Shown piece after piece: positions 34,740 through 42,867 of a stretch of DNA of 64,000 bases (position 1 is the stretch's first letter; each line of letters opens with the position of its first letter). The translations under genes were made by a program, and so were the position numbers. Source of the stretch: Alkalihalophilus pseudofirmus OF4 (lineage in GTDB: Bacteria > Bacillota > Bacilli > Bacillales > Bacillaceae_D); contig NC_013791.2 in assembly GCF_000005825.2 (NCBI RefSeq), positions 1,364,001 to 1,428,000 on the forward strand, written 5' to 3'. Under the pieces are notes generated by a model. It did not search any database. It worked only from the letters and a program-made list of their open reading frames with translations, and had not been told where the DNA came from.

Positions 34740-35207
34740 ATGGGTAAAGTATATGAAGGTCATTTAGTAGCAACAGGGTTAAAAGTAGGGATCGTAGTTG
34801 GGCGATTTAACGAATTTATTACTAGCAAATTATTAGGCGGAGCTGAAGATGCTCTAAAGCGTCATGGTGTTGCTGAGGAAGATGTAGATGTAGCATGGGT
34901 TCCAGGTGCATTTGAAATTCCATTTGCTGCAAAGAAAATGGTCGAGAGCGGAAAGTATGATGCAGTTATTACACTAGGGACGGTTATACGCGGTGCGACT
35001 CCTCACTTTGATTACGTGTGTGGTGAAGTAGCGAAAGGTGTAGCTTCTCTATCTCTTTCATCAGGTAAACCGGTTATTTTCGGGGTGCTGACAACTGATA
35101 CGATCGAGCAAGCTGTAGAACGTGCTGGTACAAAAGCAGGAAATAAAGGCTGGGAAGCGGCAGCGGCTGCAATTGAAATGGCAAATCTAGGTCGTTCGTT
35201 CGAATAA
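34740..35207 (+). CDS. ribH: 6,7-dimethyl-8-ribityllumazine synthase
   Basis: RibH condenses the pyrimidinedione with dihydroxybutanone phosphate, forming the 60-mer icosahedral shell in Bacillus with riboflavin synthase inside. The 155-residue sequence has the substrate motifs [31 protein letters not shown] and [31 protein letters not shown] precedes the ATG. A terminator follows, closing the riboswitch-controlled operon. Confidence 0.97.
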   Translation: MGKVYEGHLVATGLKVGIVVGRFNEFITSKLLGGAEDALKRHGVAEEDVDVAWVPGAFEIPFAAKKMVESGKYDAVITLGTVIRGATPHFDYVCGEVAKGVASLSLSSGKPVIFGVLTTDTIEQAVERAGTKAGNKGWEAAAAAIEMANLGRSFE

Positions 35208-35216
35208 TATTCCCAT

Positions 35217-35254
35217 AAAATCAGCATAGCTGCCAAGCTACGCTGATTTTTTGT
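35217..35254 (+). terminator. Terminator after ribH
   Basis: AAAATCAGC(A)TAGCT pairs with AGCTA(C)GCTGATTTT around GCCA, then a T run. Confidence 0.9.
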
Positions 35255-35375
35255 TTCTTTAGTCTTAAATTGCCTTTGATATATGAATTAAAGACGCAAA
35301 ATGTGTATGAATATGGTAAAATGTATGGGGTGAAAGCGGATACGTTACATTAGGTTCATAGGAAGAGGAGAAATC

Positions 35376-35726
35376 ATGCTCATACCATACAAAACATCTC
35401 AGAAGAAAATAGCGATGGGCTTACTATCGTATATGCCAAAAGAGAAGGATGTAAAGAAACTTATTAAAACGATCGAGCTTTATGAAACGAATGAAACATG
35501 GAAATTATTTTTTTGGAAGGTAGACGATGATATTGTAGGGATAGCTGGTCTTGAAATGGATGGAGATGAAGCCATTTTACACCACCTCAGCGTCAATCCT
35601 TCTTATCGTGAAGAGGGCTTAGGAACGAATATAATACACGCTTTAAAAGAAAGATTGAATGCAGATCTAAAACCATCAAAAGAAACAAAAGACTTTCTTT
35701 TAAACTATGAAGAAAAAACGAATTAA
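35376..35726 (+). CDS. ribT: RibT-like GNAT acetyltransferase
   Basis: The 116-residue protein has a compact GNAT fold. HHLSVNPSYREEGLGTNIIHAL (about residues 69-90) carries the acetyl-CoA pyrophosphate loop (R/Q-x-x-G-x-G/A type: REEGLG). N-terminal LIPYKTSQKKIAMGLLSYMP matches RibT, which lies at the end of the B. subtilis rib locus. The acetylation substrate is unknown. It has its own upstream region after the ribH terminator, so it may not follow riboswitch control. Confidence 0.82.
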   Translation: MLIPYKTSQKKIAMGLLSYMPKEKDVKKLIKTIELYETNETWKLFFWKVDDDIVGIAGLEMDGDEAILHHLSVNPSYREEGLGTNIIHALKERLNADLKPSKETKDFLLNYEEKTN

Positions 35727-35730
35727 CACG

Positions 35731-35764
35731 AAAAAAGTAGACAGATGATTTGTCTACTTTTTTT
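35731..35764. terminator. Bidirectional hairpin between ribT and ypuF
   Basis: AAAAAAGTAGACA pairs with TGTCTACTTTTTT. A- and T-runs on both sides allow termination in both directions. It overlaps the 3' end of ypuF. Confidence 0.85.
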
Positions 35765-36281
35765 CATGTTTCATCAATTGGTTCTCACTTAACCTTCGTT
35801 CACGTTCTTTTATAACAGGGCTGCGATCTCTTAGCTTATGTTTGTGGATAAGCTGCTCCGAATCTAACGCGCTTGACGATCCCCATATGACTTTCCTCTC
35901 GTAAGCGAGCTTTTCGCATGCCGCTAGCAGTTTCTTATCATTTATAGGGATCATAAAATCAGTAAATGTACTACCAGCTTGCAAGGTTCTCTCTAAAATT
36001 AGTTGTTGTAATTGGCTGGTATCAATCCCAAGCTGTTCTATTGACTTCTTCTCTGCTTCAATAATTCTAAGAGCACTGCGGTACATCCGTTTTGCACCTG
36101 TCACATTTCCTCTCCGCTCATGATATAGGGCAACTGCTAGCTGTATTAACCCAACCCAGTGTAGTTTTCTCTTACCAGGAGGGTCTTCTTTCCAATGTTC
36201 TTCTAAAATTTCATGGCATTCAAAATAATCACGCGTGGCATGAAATTCAATCAGAAACTCTAAATAGGCGTTTGAATACAT
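35754..36281 (-). CDS. ypuF: YpuF-like DUF309 protein
   Basis: The 175-residue cytoplasmic protein has the DUF309 signature near its N-terminus: FLIEFHATRDYFECHEILEEHWKE, then WVGLIQLAVALYHERRGN. DUF309 is an all-helical domain of unknown function. The family is usually about 120-175 residues and sits near ribT and scpAB in Bacillus, where the name ypuF is used. Here it is on the minus strand, convergent with ribT. Its final codons are inside the bidirectional terminator. Confidence 0.82.
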   Translation of the reverse strand: MYSNAYLEFLIEFHATRDYFECHEILEEHWKEDPPGKRKLHWVGLIQLAVALYHERRGNVTGAKRMYRSALRIIEAEKKSIEQLGIDTSQLQQLILERTLQAGSTFTDFMIPINDKKLLAACEKLAYERKVIWGSSSALDSEQLIHKHKLRDRSPVIKERERRLSENQLMKHEKK

Positions 36282-36409
36282 AAAAAAACTCCTTTGAGCA
36301 ACACTCCATCTACTATATTTTCTATTTTATCAGGAACGCATGTGGTTTGTAAGCTAACTGTATTACCAAGTTTCTTAGCGACCTTCTCTAACCCTATATC
36401 TATTGCCTG

Positions 36410-36438
36410 TTACAGAGTGTTTCGAAGTATGGTATAAT
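36410..36438 (+). promoter_or_regulatory. Sigma-A promoter of scpA-scpB with extended -10
   Basis: TTACAG (36410-36415), 17 bp, then TATAAT (36433-36438) preceded by TGG, i.e. an extended -10. It is about 40 bp before the scpA start. Confidence 0.75.
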
Positions 36439-36480
36439 CTCATCTAGCGCAAAAAAATCAAGGCTAGTGGTGAATGTGAA

Positions 36481-37272
36481 TTGAATTCAAAAGAAGTAAA
36501 TCCTTATGAAATAAATCCTTATAATGTAAAGCTTGATACCTTTGAAGGGCCTCTTGATCTTCTGCTTCATTTAATTAATCAAGCAGAGGTTGATATTTAT
36601 GATATTCCGGTAGCACCGATTACGGACCAATATATGAGTTATGTTCATGCTATGCAAGAGCTTCATCTTGATATTGCTAGCGAATATTTGGTTATGGCAG
36701 CAACTCTTCTAGCAATTAAAAGTAAAACGCTCCTACCAAAGCAAGAGGAATTGTTTGATGAAGAATTAATGATTGAAGACGAGGAAGATCCAAGAGATGA
36801 ATTAATGAATCGATTAATTGAGTATCGTAAGTATAAAGAAGCCGCAACGGAACTTAAGGAAAAAGAAGAAAAGCGCAGCCTTGTACATACTAGACCGCCA
36901 GAGGATCTAGAGCCTTTAATTAGTGAGAATGATCGTCGAGATGTAGCTATTTCTGGTGTTTCATTATTTGATATGCTCGCAGCCTATCAAAAGTTAATGA
37001 AACGAAAATCATTAAAAGCACCACGTACGACAACGATTAGATCCCAGGAGTATTCAATTGAAGATCGAATGAATGAAGTCGTTTCCTATCTTACGGATCT
37101 TCCAACCAAATCTTGTTCGTTTCATGAATTGTTTACCGTACCTGAAAAAAGTCATATGGTTGTGACATTTCTAGCTGTATTAGAATTAATGAAAACAAAA
37201 ACGATTCGTTGTGAGCAGGAAGGGAATTTTGCAGATATTACAATCTTTAAGCAGGAAGGAGGAAATCTATAA
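36481..37272 (+). CDS. scpA: Segregation and condensation protein A (kleisin)
   Basis: ScpA is the kleisin subunit of the SMC condensin, bridging the Smc heads with ScpB during chromosome segregation. The 263-residue protein begins with the diagnostic KLDTFEGPLDLLLHLI (about 18-33), then AEVDIYDIPVAPITDQYM. It has an acidic middle (EEDPRDELMNRLIEYRKYKEAA) and a C-terminal winged helix. The start is a TTG at 36481 with GTGGTGA upstream; the encoded NPYEINPYNVK lead-in fits. It overlaps scpB by one base. Confidence 0.95.
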   Translation: MNSKEVNPYEINPYNVKLDTFEGPLDLLLHLINQAEVDIYDIPVAPITDQYMSYVHAMQELHLDIASEYLVMAATLLAIKSKTLLPKQEELFDEELMIEDEEDPRDELMNRLIEYRKYKEAATELKEKEEKRSLVHTRPPEDLEPLISENDRRDVAISGVSLFDMLAAYQKLMKRKSLKAPRTTTIRSQEYSIEDRMNEVVSYLTDLPTKSCSFHELFTVPEKSHMVVTFLAVLELMKTKTIRCEQEGNFADITIFKQEGGNL

Positions 37273-37850
37273 TGACTAAAAATGAAATGAAGGCTATTGT
37301 CGAGGGCTTATTATTTGTAGCTGGTGATGAAGGAATGACGTATGAACAGCTTGCAGAAGTGATTGAAGTTGAAGTTGACACTGTAAAAGATGTGATGAGT
37401 GACCTGCAGGCATCAATGGAAGACACTGTGCGCGGGTTACAGATTGTAGAGGTTGGTGGTTCATTCCGTTTTCAAACACGGGCAGATCATGCACCTTTTA
37501 TTAAGAAACTAGCTACGTCGCCGCTGCATTCAGGGCTTTCACAAGCAGCGCTAGAAACGTTAGCCATTGTTGCTTATAAACAGCCTATCACACGTGCTGA
37601 AATAGATGAGATTCGTGGTGTGAAGTCTGAACGAGCACTTCAATCGCTTACTTCAAAATTATTAATTAAGGAAGTGGGAAGAGTTGCAGGAACGGGGCGG
37701 CCTATATTATATGGGACAACCCCTCAATTTCTTGACCATTTTGGGTTAAAGCATTTAGATGAGCTTCCGCCGCTGCCTGAGGATATTGAAGATGATCCAA
37801 TCGAAGATGAGGCTGATCTGTTCTTTAAGAATATGGAAGAAGGGCTTTAG
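37272..37850 (+). CDS. scpB: Segregation and condensation protein B
   Basis: ScpB binds ScpA and forms the kite subunit of Smc-ScpAB. The 192-residue sequence has two winged-helix units: VEGLLFVAGDEGMTYEQLAEV (about 10-30) and LSQAALETLAIVAYKQPITRAEIDEIRGV (about 86-115). It ends with an acidic tail. The ATG overlaps the scpA stop, which supports translational coupling. AGGAGG is just upstream. A terminator follows. Confidence 0.95.
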   Translation: MTKNEMKAIVEGLLFVAGDEGMTYEQLAEVIEVEVDTVKDVMSDLQASMEDTVRGLQIVEVGGSFRFQTRADHAPFIKKLATSPLHSGLSQAALETLAIVAYKQPITRAEIDEIRGVKSERALQSLTSKLLIKEVGRVAGTGRPILYGTTPQFLDHFGLKHLDELPPLPEDIEDDPIEDEADLFFKNMEEGL

Positions 37851-37854
37851 TGAT

Positions 37855-37894
37855 AAAGGTATGTCTGACTTTTAAGTGAGACATACCTTTTTTA
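37855..37894 (+). terminator. Terminator after scpB
   Basis: AAAGGTATGTCT pairs perfectly with AGACATACCTTT, then a T run. Confidence 0.9.
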
Positions 37895-37967
37895 TATGGT
37901 CAAGTTCACATGGACATTCTCTAGTCATACGCTTTAACGATGAGTAAAAATTTAGGGGGGGCGGCTT

Positions 37968-38849
37968 ATGGGATATAATGACCGGCTGTATGAATGGGCT
38001 GAGGACATAAAGCAGCTTTGGAATGAACAAGGGGAATTCATTGAAAGTCAGGTTGGGAAACAGAAAACAGTATCTTTTGTAAGCTCCTTAACGTCATTAT
38101 TAAACTCAATGGAAGAGCAACAGCTGCTAAGAGATTCCGCTGACTATGAAAATGAGGCATGGGAAGTTTATGACGCTTGGCATAAGATGTTTAGTGATAA
38201 GAGATATGACGGGGGAGTACGCGCAGTTCCGATTGGCGGCCATACACTCCCGCCATTGCCGTATGCTTATAATGCACTAGAACCTTACATTGCAGAGGAA
38301 ATTATGCGGCTGCACCATGATAAGCATCATCAAAGTTATGTAGATGGCCTGAATAAAGCTGAAAATGCCATGCAGGGGGCCAGAGAAACAGGTGACTTCT
38401 CTCTCATTAAACATTGGGAAAGAGAAGCTGCTTTTCACGGATCAGGTCATTACCTTCATTCAATCTTCTGGGAAATTATGAATCCTGATGGCGGGGGAGA
38501 ACCAAGTGGAGAACTGTTAGAGCAAATCAATCACGATTTTGGTTCATTTGAACAGATGAAAAAACATTTTTCAGAAGCGGCAAACGCAGTGGAAGGTGGA
38601 GGGTGGGCCATATTGGTTTGGTCACCGAGGTCTCATCGCCTCGAGATCCTGCAAGCGGAAAAGCATCAAAACCTTTCTCAGCAAGATCAAATTCCGTTGC
38701 TTGTCTTAGATGTATGGGAGCATGCTTATTACCTGCAGTATAAAAATGAAAGGAAGCCATATATCGAAAATTGGTGGAACATTGTAAACTGGCCGGCTGT
38801 CGAAGAGCGGTATGCAACAGCGAAGCAAGTAAGATGGCAGCCTTATTAA
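37968..38849 (+). CDS. Iron/manganese superoxide dismutase with N-terminal extension
   Basis: The C-terminal ~200 residues are a Fe/Mn superoxide dismutase. Metal ligands are H116 in RLHHDKHH, H164 in GHYLHSIFW, D248 and H252 in LDVWEHAYY. The first ~90 residues are an extra helical domain with no known motif. This long form resembles the B. subtilis SodF type (about 280 residues) rather than the ~200-residue SodA. The usual Asn before the second ligand His (GHxNH) is Leu here (GHYLH). Metal preference cannot be read. GGGGGGG precedes the ATG. Confidence 0.88.
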   Translation: MGYNDRLYEWAEDIKQLWNEQGEFIESQVGKQKTVSFVSSLTSLLNSMEEQQLLRDSADYENEAWEVYDAWHKMFSDKRYDGGVRAVPIGGHTLPPLPYAYNALEPYIAEEIMRLHHDKHHQSYVDGLNKAENAMQGARETGDFSLIKHWEREAAFHGSGHYLHSIFWEIMNPDGGGEPSGELLEQINHDFGSFEQMKKHFSEAANAVEGGGWAILVWSPRSHRLEILQAEKHQNLSQQDQIPLLVLDVWEHAYYLQYKNERKPYIENWWNIVNWPAVEERYATAKQVRWQPY

Positions 38850-38949
38850 AAGGGCTTGCAGGCAAAAAGAACGGATAGGGCAAAAGGGTTTACGTGTTTA
38901 AATGAAAGATAATGTGCACATAAAGCTGAGCTTACTCGCCGCTCCTAAA

Positions 38950-38994
38950 CCGTCCGCGGAAAGTGCGTACCTGCAGCGGAGATCCACAACTACT
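38950..38994 (+). repeat. GC-rich dispersed repeat, truncated copy 3
   Basis: GAAAGTGCGTACCTGCAG-type sequence followed by CGGAGATC and CACAACTACT matches part of copy 1 (23745-23935) read on its minus strand, with a few substitutions. It lies in the sod-phosphodiesterase gap with no gene nearby, so only a fragment remains. Confidence 0.6.
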
Positions 38995-39032
38995 CTAAGA
39001 AAACAAAATCAAGTGGGTATCTTAAACAAAAT

Positions 39033-39066
39033 AGAGACTGGATTATAAATAAGCCAGTCTCTTATT
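39033..39066. terminator. Hairpin downstream of the phosphodiesterase gene
   Basis: AGAGACTGG pairs with CCAGTCTCT around a 12-base loop. The A/T tracts on either side are short, so its strength and main direction are unclear. Confidence 0.6.
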
Positions 39067-39098
39067 TGTTCTATTCAGTTCCTTATGAGCATCAATTT

Positions 39099-40682
39099 TT
39101 ATTCAACTAAAGATTCCTTTTGATTTAACAAATCTAAAAAATAAGGCTTTAGATCTCGGATTCTATACTTGTCAGGATATTTGTCAGTCCCTGTTACAAT
39201 TAGAGCTGCTCTTGTATCATTTTCATGGAGCCCTCCATGCTCACCTCCACCATAATGAACAGGGGCACCTTCTGTCTTTAAAGTATAACCTGGCTTTGCT
39301 GTAATAATTAAAGAGCCTTCTTGACTTTTGAGGGCTGAATAAAGTTGTTCAAGAGCGTCAGGATATTCACCGTAGACAAGGGTATTAGATTGCTTATCTA
39401 CACTCAAGTCTAATACTGATAAATCTCCACTAAGGTCCCAGCTTTGATCATAACGATCACGAAGATTCCCATTTTTCTTATAAGAAAGGGACGAATCTTT
39501 TGCTGCTTGTTTAACCATAATGTTCTCACCCTCTGCCCAAGCCAAGTGATCGATACGTTCATCAGTAAGCAGGTTTAAAATGTTTTGTTTGTTTATATTT
39601 TCGTTAGTGAAAAAGAGGTAGGCCATACGGTGATTATTAGCGATAATGACATCTCCATCCGTTGGTTCATCTAAGAGCTTTGCAATGGAATATGGCTCAA
39701 GCAGAGCTTCAAGTTCTATTGCAGTATGCTCGCCTTTGTCTCTCAGAGCTACTTGGCTATGATCCCCTAATAAGATGAAAATCGTATCATCTATGGCTTC
39801 TTCCCAGCTAGGATAACTGTTCAAAATAGTCTGCAGGTGATAATCTGCCTTTGAAAAGCCTTCAAGATTAAGTGGCCCATGGTGATGTGCTTCTTTGTCA
39901 AAGTCAGGAAGGAATGTCATGAGAAAATCAGGTTGTTGACCAGCTTTGATTAAGCTTTGGATAACTTCTGTTGAATATTGATCATTAAGGCCATATTGCT
40001 CATATACATGGTCTGGCAGGTTTTTATTTTTAAGAGCTTTTGGCTTAATGACCTGTCCAAATGCTAGTAAATCAGGCCCTTTTGTCTTAAAGGTCGATTC
40101 CGTATGAACGGTGTGTTTTACTAAAGGCGGGATCGTTAATTCGTGTTGAATCGGTCCTTTGTAAAGTAACATATTAACAGATCCTGTGGTTACTCCTGTA
40201 TTTGCTAATTCATCATAAACAGTCGGAATGTCTTGATTTAAATGTGTATTATTTAAATGTTCTAATGCGTCCTCAAGAATTTGATTTGTACCAATTTTAA
40301 AGGTGCGAGGTATGGTAGCGCCATAATCGACCAATCTGTTCTCGTCTTTGTTATACCAAATTAATCCCGGTACATGATGTTCCTCTGGACCAACACCAGT
40401 AATCAATGAACTCTCAATTACAACGGACATGGATGGAAATGGAGAAATAAGATCATCAAATACTTTTCCGTGTTCTGTTAAAAAAGCAATCGCTGGAGTT
40501 CTTCCTTCCTGTATCCCGAGATTAATTAATTCAGGTGTCATAGAATCGACCATGATAACCATTATTTTCTTAGATGGATGGTCACTTGATTGAATAGAAG
40601 CGCCGCTTTTTTCTTCTTCTTTAGAAGTACAACCTGAACAAACAAGGCTAATTATTAGAATGAAAATAATCCATGCTCTCAT
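39099..40682 (-). CDS. Lipoprotein phosphodiesterase/alkaline-phosphatase superfamily protein
   Basis: The 527-residue protein has a signal sequence ending at a cysteine (C18, in CSGC) followed by a charged linker, consistent with a lipoprotein. The body resembles type I phosphodiesterase/nucleotide pyrophosphatase: metal Asp in VIMVDSMTPELI, a Ser/Thr-rich nucleophile region near SMSVVIESSLITGV, DFDKEAHHHGP and LGDHSQVA. The substrate is unknown. Its start overlaps the upstream DUF421 gene (ATGA), so the two are co-translated. This pairing is worth attention given the DUF421 genes nearby. Confidence 0.8.
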   Translation of the reverse strand: MRAWIIFILIISLVCSGCTSKEEEKSGASIQSSDHPSKKIMVIMVDSMTPELINLGIQEGRTPAIAFLTEHGKVFDDLISPFPSMSVVIESSLITGVGPEEHHVPGLIWYNKDENRLVDYGATIPRTFKIGTNQILEDALEHLNNTHLNQDIPTVYDELANTGVTTGSVNMLLYKGPIQHELTIPPLVKHTVHTESTFKTKGPDLLAFGQVIKPKALKNKNLPDHVYEQYGLNDQYSTEVIQSLIKAGQQPDFLMTFLPDFDKEAHHHGPLNLEGFSKADYHLQTILNSYPSWEEAIDDTIFILLGDHSQVALRDKGEHTAIELEALLEPYSIAKLLDEPTDGDVIIANNHRMAYLFFTNENINKQNILNLLTDERIDHLAWAEGENIMVKQAAKDSSLSYKKNGNLRDRYDQSWDLSGDLSVLDLSVDKQSNTLVYGEYPDALEQLYSALKSQEGSLIITAKPGYTLKTEGAPVHYGGGEHGGLHENDTRAALIVTGTDKYPDKYRIRDLKPYFLDLLNQKESLVE

Positions 40683-41380
40683 TTTGATCCCTTCTTTCTA
40701 TCGTACGTTTGAATCTCAAACCCCTCGCCCTCAAGCCATTCCGCGTACATAACAGCTTTGATTTCAGGGATTCCTCTTCTTAATAGTTCTTCTTTTAACC
40801 ACTCTTCACTCATATTTAGCTGCTGTAAGCTTTCAGTAATTAACTCCCCGTCTAATATTAAAAGGATAGGCAGCGAAACAGATTTAGCGGGGATGTTTAA
40901 GTCTTTATTAATAGGTGTATCAAATTGCTGCTTTTTTAATACGCTGACCGACCCATTCGTTTCAAGCACCCCATATTGAACTTCACGTACAGAAAATACA
41001 CTTTTCTCTCTTAAAAGATGCTGAAGCTGATTTAAGTCAAGCTTATTTTTTCTCAATTCTTCATATTGAATTTTTCCATTCGCAATGATTAATGCAGGTG
41101 TTCCTTCTAGATAGGCTCTGGTCCCTCTAAACTTTTGTGTGAGCATTTCGATAAAATAGATTAATGACCCCCAAAAAAAGATGGCGTAGATAACATACTG
41201 CAGGCCGATCTCTTTGTCATAAATAGCATTACCAACCAGCTCCCCAAGTACTAATGCTGAGATAAAGTCAAATGGAGTCAGCTGTGTAATCTGATTTTTG
41301 CCTAACACTTTAGTTAATATTAATAATGCAAAGAAACCGACTAAAAGCTCGGTAGTTAGCGATAGGAAATTTGTATGCAC
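40679..41380 (-). CDS. DUF421 (YetF-like) membrane protein 1
   Basis: The 233-residue protein has three hydrophobic segments at the N-terminus (about 1-85) containing GKNQITQLTPFDFISALVLGELVGNA. A soluble C-terminal YetF-type domain follows, with LLREKSVFSVREVQYGVLETNGSVSV. DUF421 proteins are common in spore formers, and several are linked to spore properties. It is followed by a phosphodiesterase gene with a 4-bp overlap. The start is a GTG at 41380 with AAAGGAG upstream. It is one of three DUF421 proteins in this window. Confidence 0.82.
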   Translation of the reverse strand: MHTNFLSLTTELLVGFFALLILTKVLGKNQITQLTPFDFISALVLGELVGNAIYDKEIGLQYVIYAIFFWGSLIYFIEMLTQKFRGTRAYLEGTPALIIANGKIQYEELRKNKLDLNQLQHLLREKSVFSVREVQYGVLETNGSVSVLKKQQFDTPINKDLNIPAKSVSLPILLILDGELITESLQQLNMSEEWLKEELLRRGIPEIKAVMYAEWLEGEGFEIQTYDRKKGSK

Positions 41381-41445
41381 AGCGCTTCTCCTTTTAAGAT
41401 GTAATCCTTTATAGTGTGATCAAAATGATGTTTTTTATCAAAGAG

Positions 41446-41477
41446 GAAAACAAAAGCTGCCATTGTAGGGGCAGCTT
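41446..41477 (-). terminator. Terminator of the minus-strand 41.5-42.0 kb gene
   Basis: AAGCTGCC and GGCAGCTT form an 8-bp stem. On the minus strand TTTTGTTTT follows. Confidence 0.75.
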
Positions 41478-41500
41478 CAAATAAGTCATATGGAAAGGTG

Positions 41501-42028
41501 TTATTTTTCTGTGCGTTGGATGGTTATAAGTAGTTGATCAATCTGATGGAGAAGCTGAGTAGAAGCAGCGTGCAATGTTCCAAGCTCTGACGTTGGATCA
41601 GTAGGATTCCCCTTAAAAATAGTCTTAATCGATTGATCTTTTCCTGACCAGTATGTTTCTACATACTCTCTATAGTTCTTAAAAAGGATGGTGACAGCTT
41701 GTGCTTGTTCTGAATTAAAGCACTTTGCTAACTCCTGCTCCGTAAGACCGTGCTTGCGGGGAGTGCGTTCGATCTGCAATGGGTGCAGACTAGTTGTTTG
41801 TTTAGCTACGGTTTCTCTAATCTTATAACAAAGAAGGAGAAGATGGGTACGTTGCTCTTCTATCAGCTCCTCACGTTGCTTTACTTTCGCTTCTTTTGTT
41901 GAAGAGAGAAGCAAGTCATACATTTGTTTACTTATGTGGATGTGCTTATGCTGTCTTATAAGGAGAAAGACGAGCATTCCTGTATGTAAAATGGTCATCA
42001 GACAGAGCAAGATTAGGATCGTTTGCAT
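41501..42028 (-). CDS. Unknown single-pass membrane protein
   Basis: The 175-residue protein has one N-terminal membrane segment (about 4-24), then a charged, largely helical soluble part with KVKQREELIEEQRTHLLLLCYKIRETV (about 49-75) that may form a coiled coil. I do not recognise the family. AAGGAG precedes the ATG by about 7 bases, and a minus-strand terminator follows, so it is probably a real single-gene unit. It is divergent from the spoVA2-type operon, and both start regions lie within about 100 bp. Confidence 0.65.
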   Translation of the reverse strand: MQTILILLCLMTILHTGMLVFLLIRQHKHIHISKQMYDLLLSSTKEAKVKQREELIEEQRTHLLLLCYKIRETVAKQTTSLHPLQIERTPRKHGLTEQELAKCFNSEQAQAVTILFKNYREYVETYWSGKDQSIKTIFKGNPTDPTSELGTLHAASTQLLHQIDQLLITIQRTEK

Positions 42029-42069
42029 AGAAAACTCCTTACGGAAAAATAGTTTACAGAAATTGTATC

Positions 42070-42099
42070 TAATAAGATGACGTAAATTATTTCATCCTA
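42070..42099 (+). promoter_or_regulatory. Candidate sigma-G promoter of the second spoVA operon
   Basis: TAATA (42070-42074), 18 bp, then CATCCTA (42093-42099). The -10 fits CATnnTA fully and the -35 fits gnATR at all but the first base. It is about 33 bp before the first DUF1657 gene. Spacing equals that of the main spoVA promoter. Confidence 0.55.
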
Positions 42100-42131
42100 A
42101 AAGTGATGTTAAAGAGAAAGGGAGTGACATA

Positions 42132-42335
42132 ATGACTGTTGCTAACAAAATGAAACAGACGATTTCTGGATTAAAAAGTGCACAAGCAAGCCTTGAAACA
42201 TTTGCTCTTGAAACAGATAATCAGCAAGCGAAGCAATTATTTCAGCAGCTTGCTACACAAACACAAGGAATTGTTGACGGGTTAAACCCTCGTTTGCAAG
42301 AAATTGAACAAGAAGAGCCTCAATACAAACAGTAA
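42132..42335 (+). CDS. DUF1657 small protein 1
   Basis: The 67-residue, alpha-helical, soluble protein has the DUF1657 pattern LKSAQASLETFALET...QLFQQLA...EEPQYKQ. DUF1657 genes are found with spoVA2-type operons, and their biochemical role is unknown. AGAAAGGGAG precedes the ATG. It leads an operon of seven genes and is similar to the DUF1657 at 44722-44928 and to the C-terminus of the 44940-45797 product. Confidence 0.85.
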   Translation: MTVANKMKQTISGLKSAQASLETFALETDNQQAKQLFQQLATQTQGIVDGLNPRLQEIEQEEPQYKQ

Positions 42336-42359
42336 GTTTTGGCAGCCTCGAAAAGTTTT

Positions 42360-42392
42360 GAGCTAAGTAATGTAATGAACGTTACTTAGCTC
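42360..42392 (+). terminator. Intra-operon hairpin after the first DUF1657 gene
   Basis: GAGCTAAGTAA pairs perfectly with TTACTTAGCTC around an 11-base loop. No proper T tract follows, so it may only attenuate read-through or protect the short DUF1657 message. Confidence 0.5.
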
Positions 42393-42430
42393 TTACATCA
42401 TGTATTTTATCAGAAGATGAGGTGATATAA

Positions 42431-42856
42431 ATGAAACGAATGTTAATTATATGTATTTTTCTTCTTATAGCGAGCGGATGCGGTCAAAGGGCACAGACGA
42501 TTAATCCTCTACAAGTAGGTGAGGAAGCCGTTGTTCCTCAACATGAAGCAGATGAGGCAAAGCAGATTCTCTTATCTATGGAAGAGGTATTAGAAGTAGT
42601 TGGTGTATCCAATGAAAAGGATATTTATCTGGCCCCTCGTGTGAAACAATTCGATCGATTCCATTTGAATGATATTAGAAAACGTGGTCATGAAAACGTA
42701 AAAAAGCGTTTTCCAGATTACACAGTTCACGTATCTACAGATAAAAAGATTTTTATTGAACTTGGCAAGCTTGAGAAAGAATTGAAGCAACGCACTATAA
42801 GTAAAAAGAGATATGACGCCAAACTAAAAGATCTAGAAGAAAAAATGAAGGGTTAG
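42431..42856 (+). CDS. YhcN/YlaJ-type sporulation lipoprotein
   Basis: The 141-residue protein has a lipoprotein signal ending at C17 (IASGC) and a soluble domain with EADEAKQILLSMEEVLEVVGVSNEKDIYLAPRVKQFDRF, as in the YhcN/YlaJ family of spore-associated lipoproteins. The C-terminus is basic and helical. It is the second gene of the spoVA2-type operon, where a YhcN/YlaJ protein is a regular member. It is likely attached to the inner spore membrane. GATGAGGTGAT is upstream. Confidence 0.82.
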   Translation: MKRMLIICIFLLIASGCGQRAQTINPLQVGEEAVVPQHEADEAKQILLSMEEVLEVVGVSNEKDIYLAPRVKQFDRFHLNDIRKRGHENVKKRFPDYTVHVSTDKKIFIELGKLEKELKQRTISKKRYDAKLKDLEEKMKG

Positions 42857-42867
42857 GAGGGTAGCTT

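Noticed and set aside
36410-36480. Additional small RNA gene upstream of scpA
   Set aside because: A good promoter is present but leads directly to scpA, with no hairpin-terminator in between.
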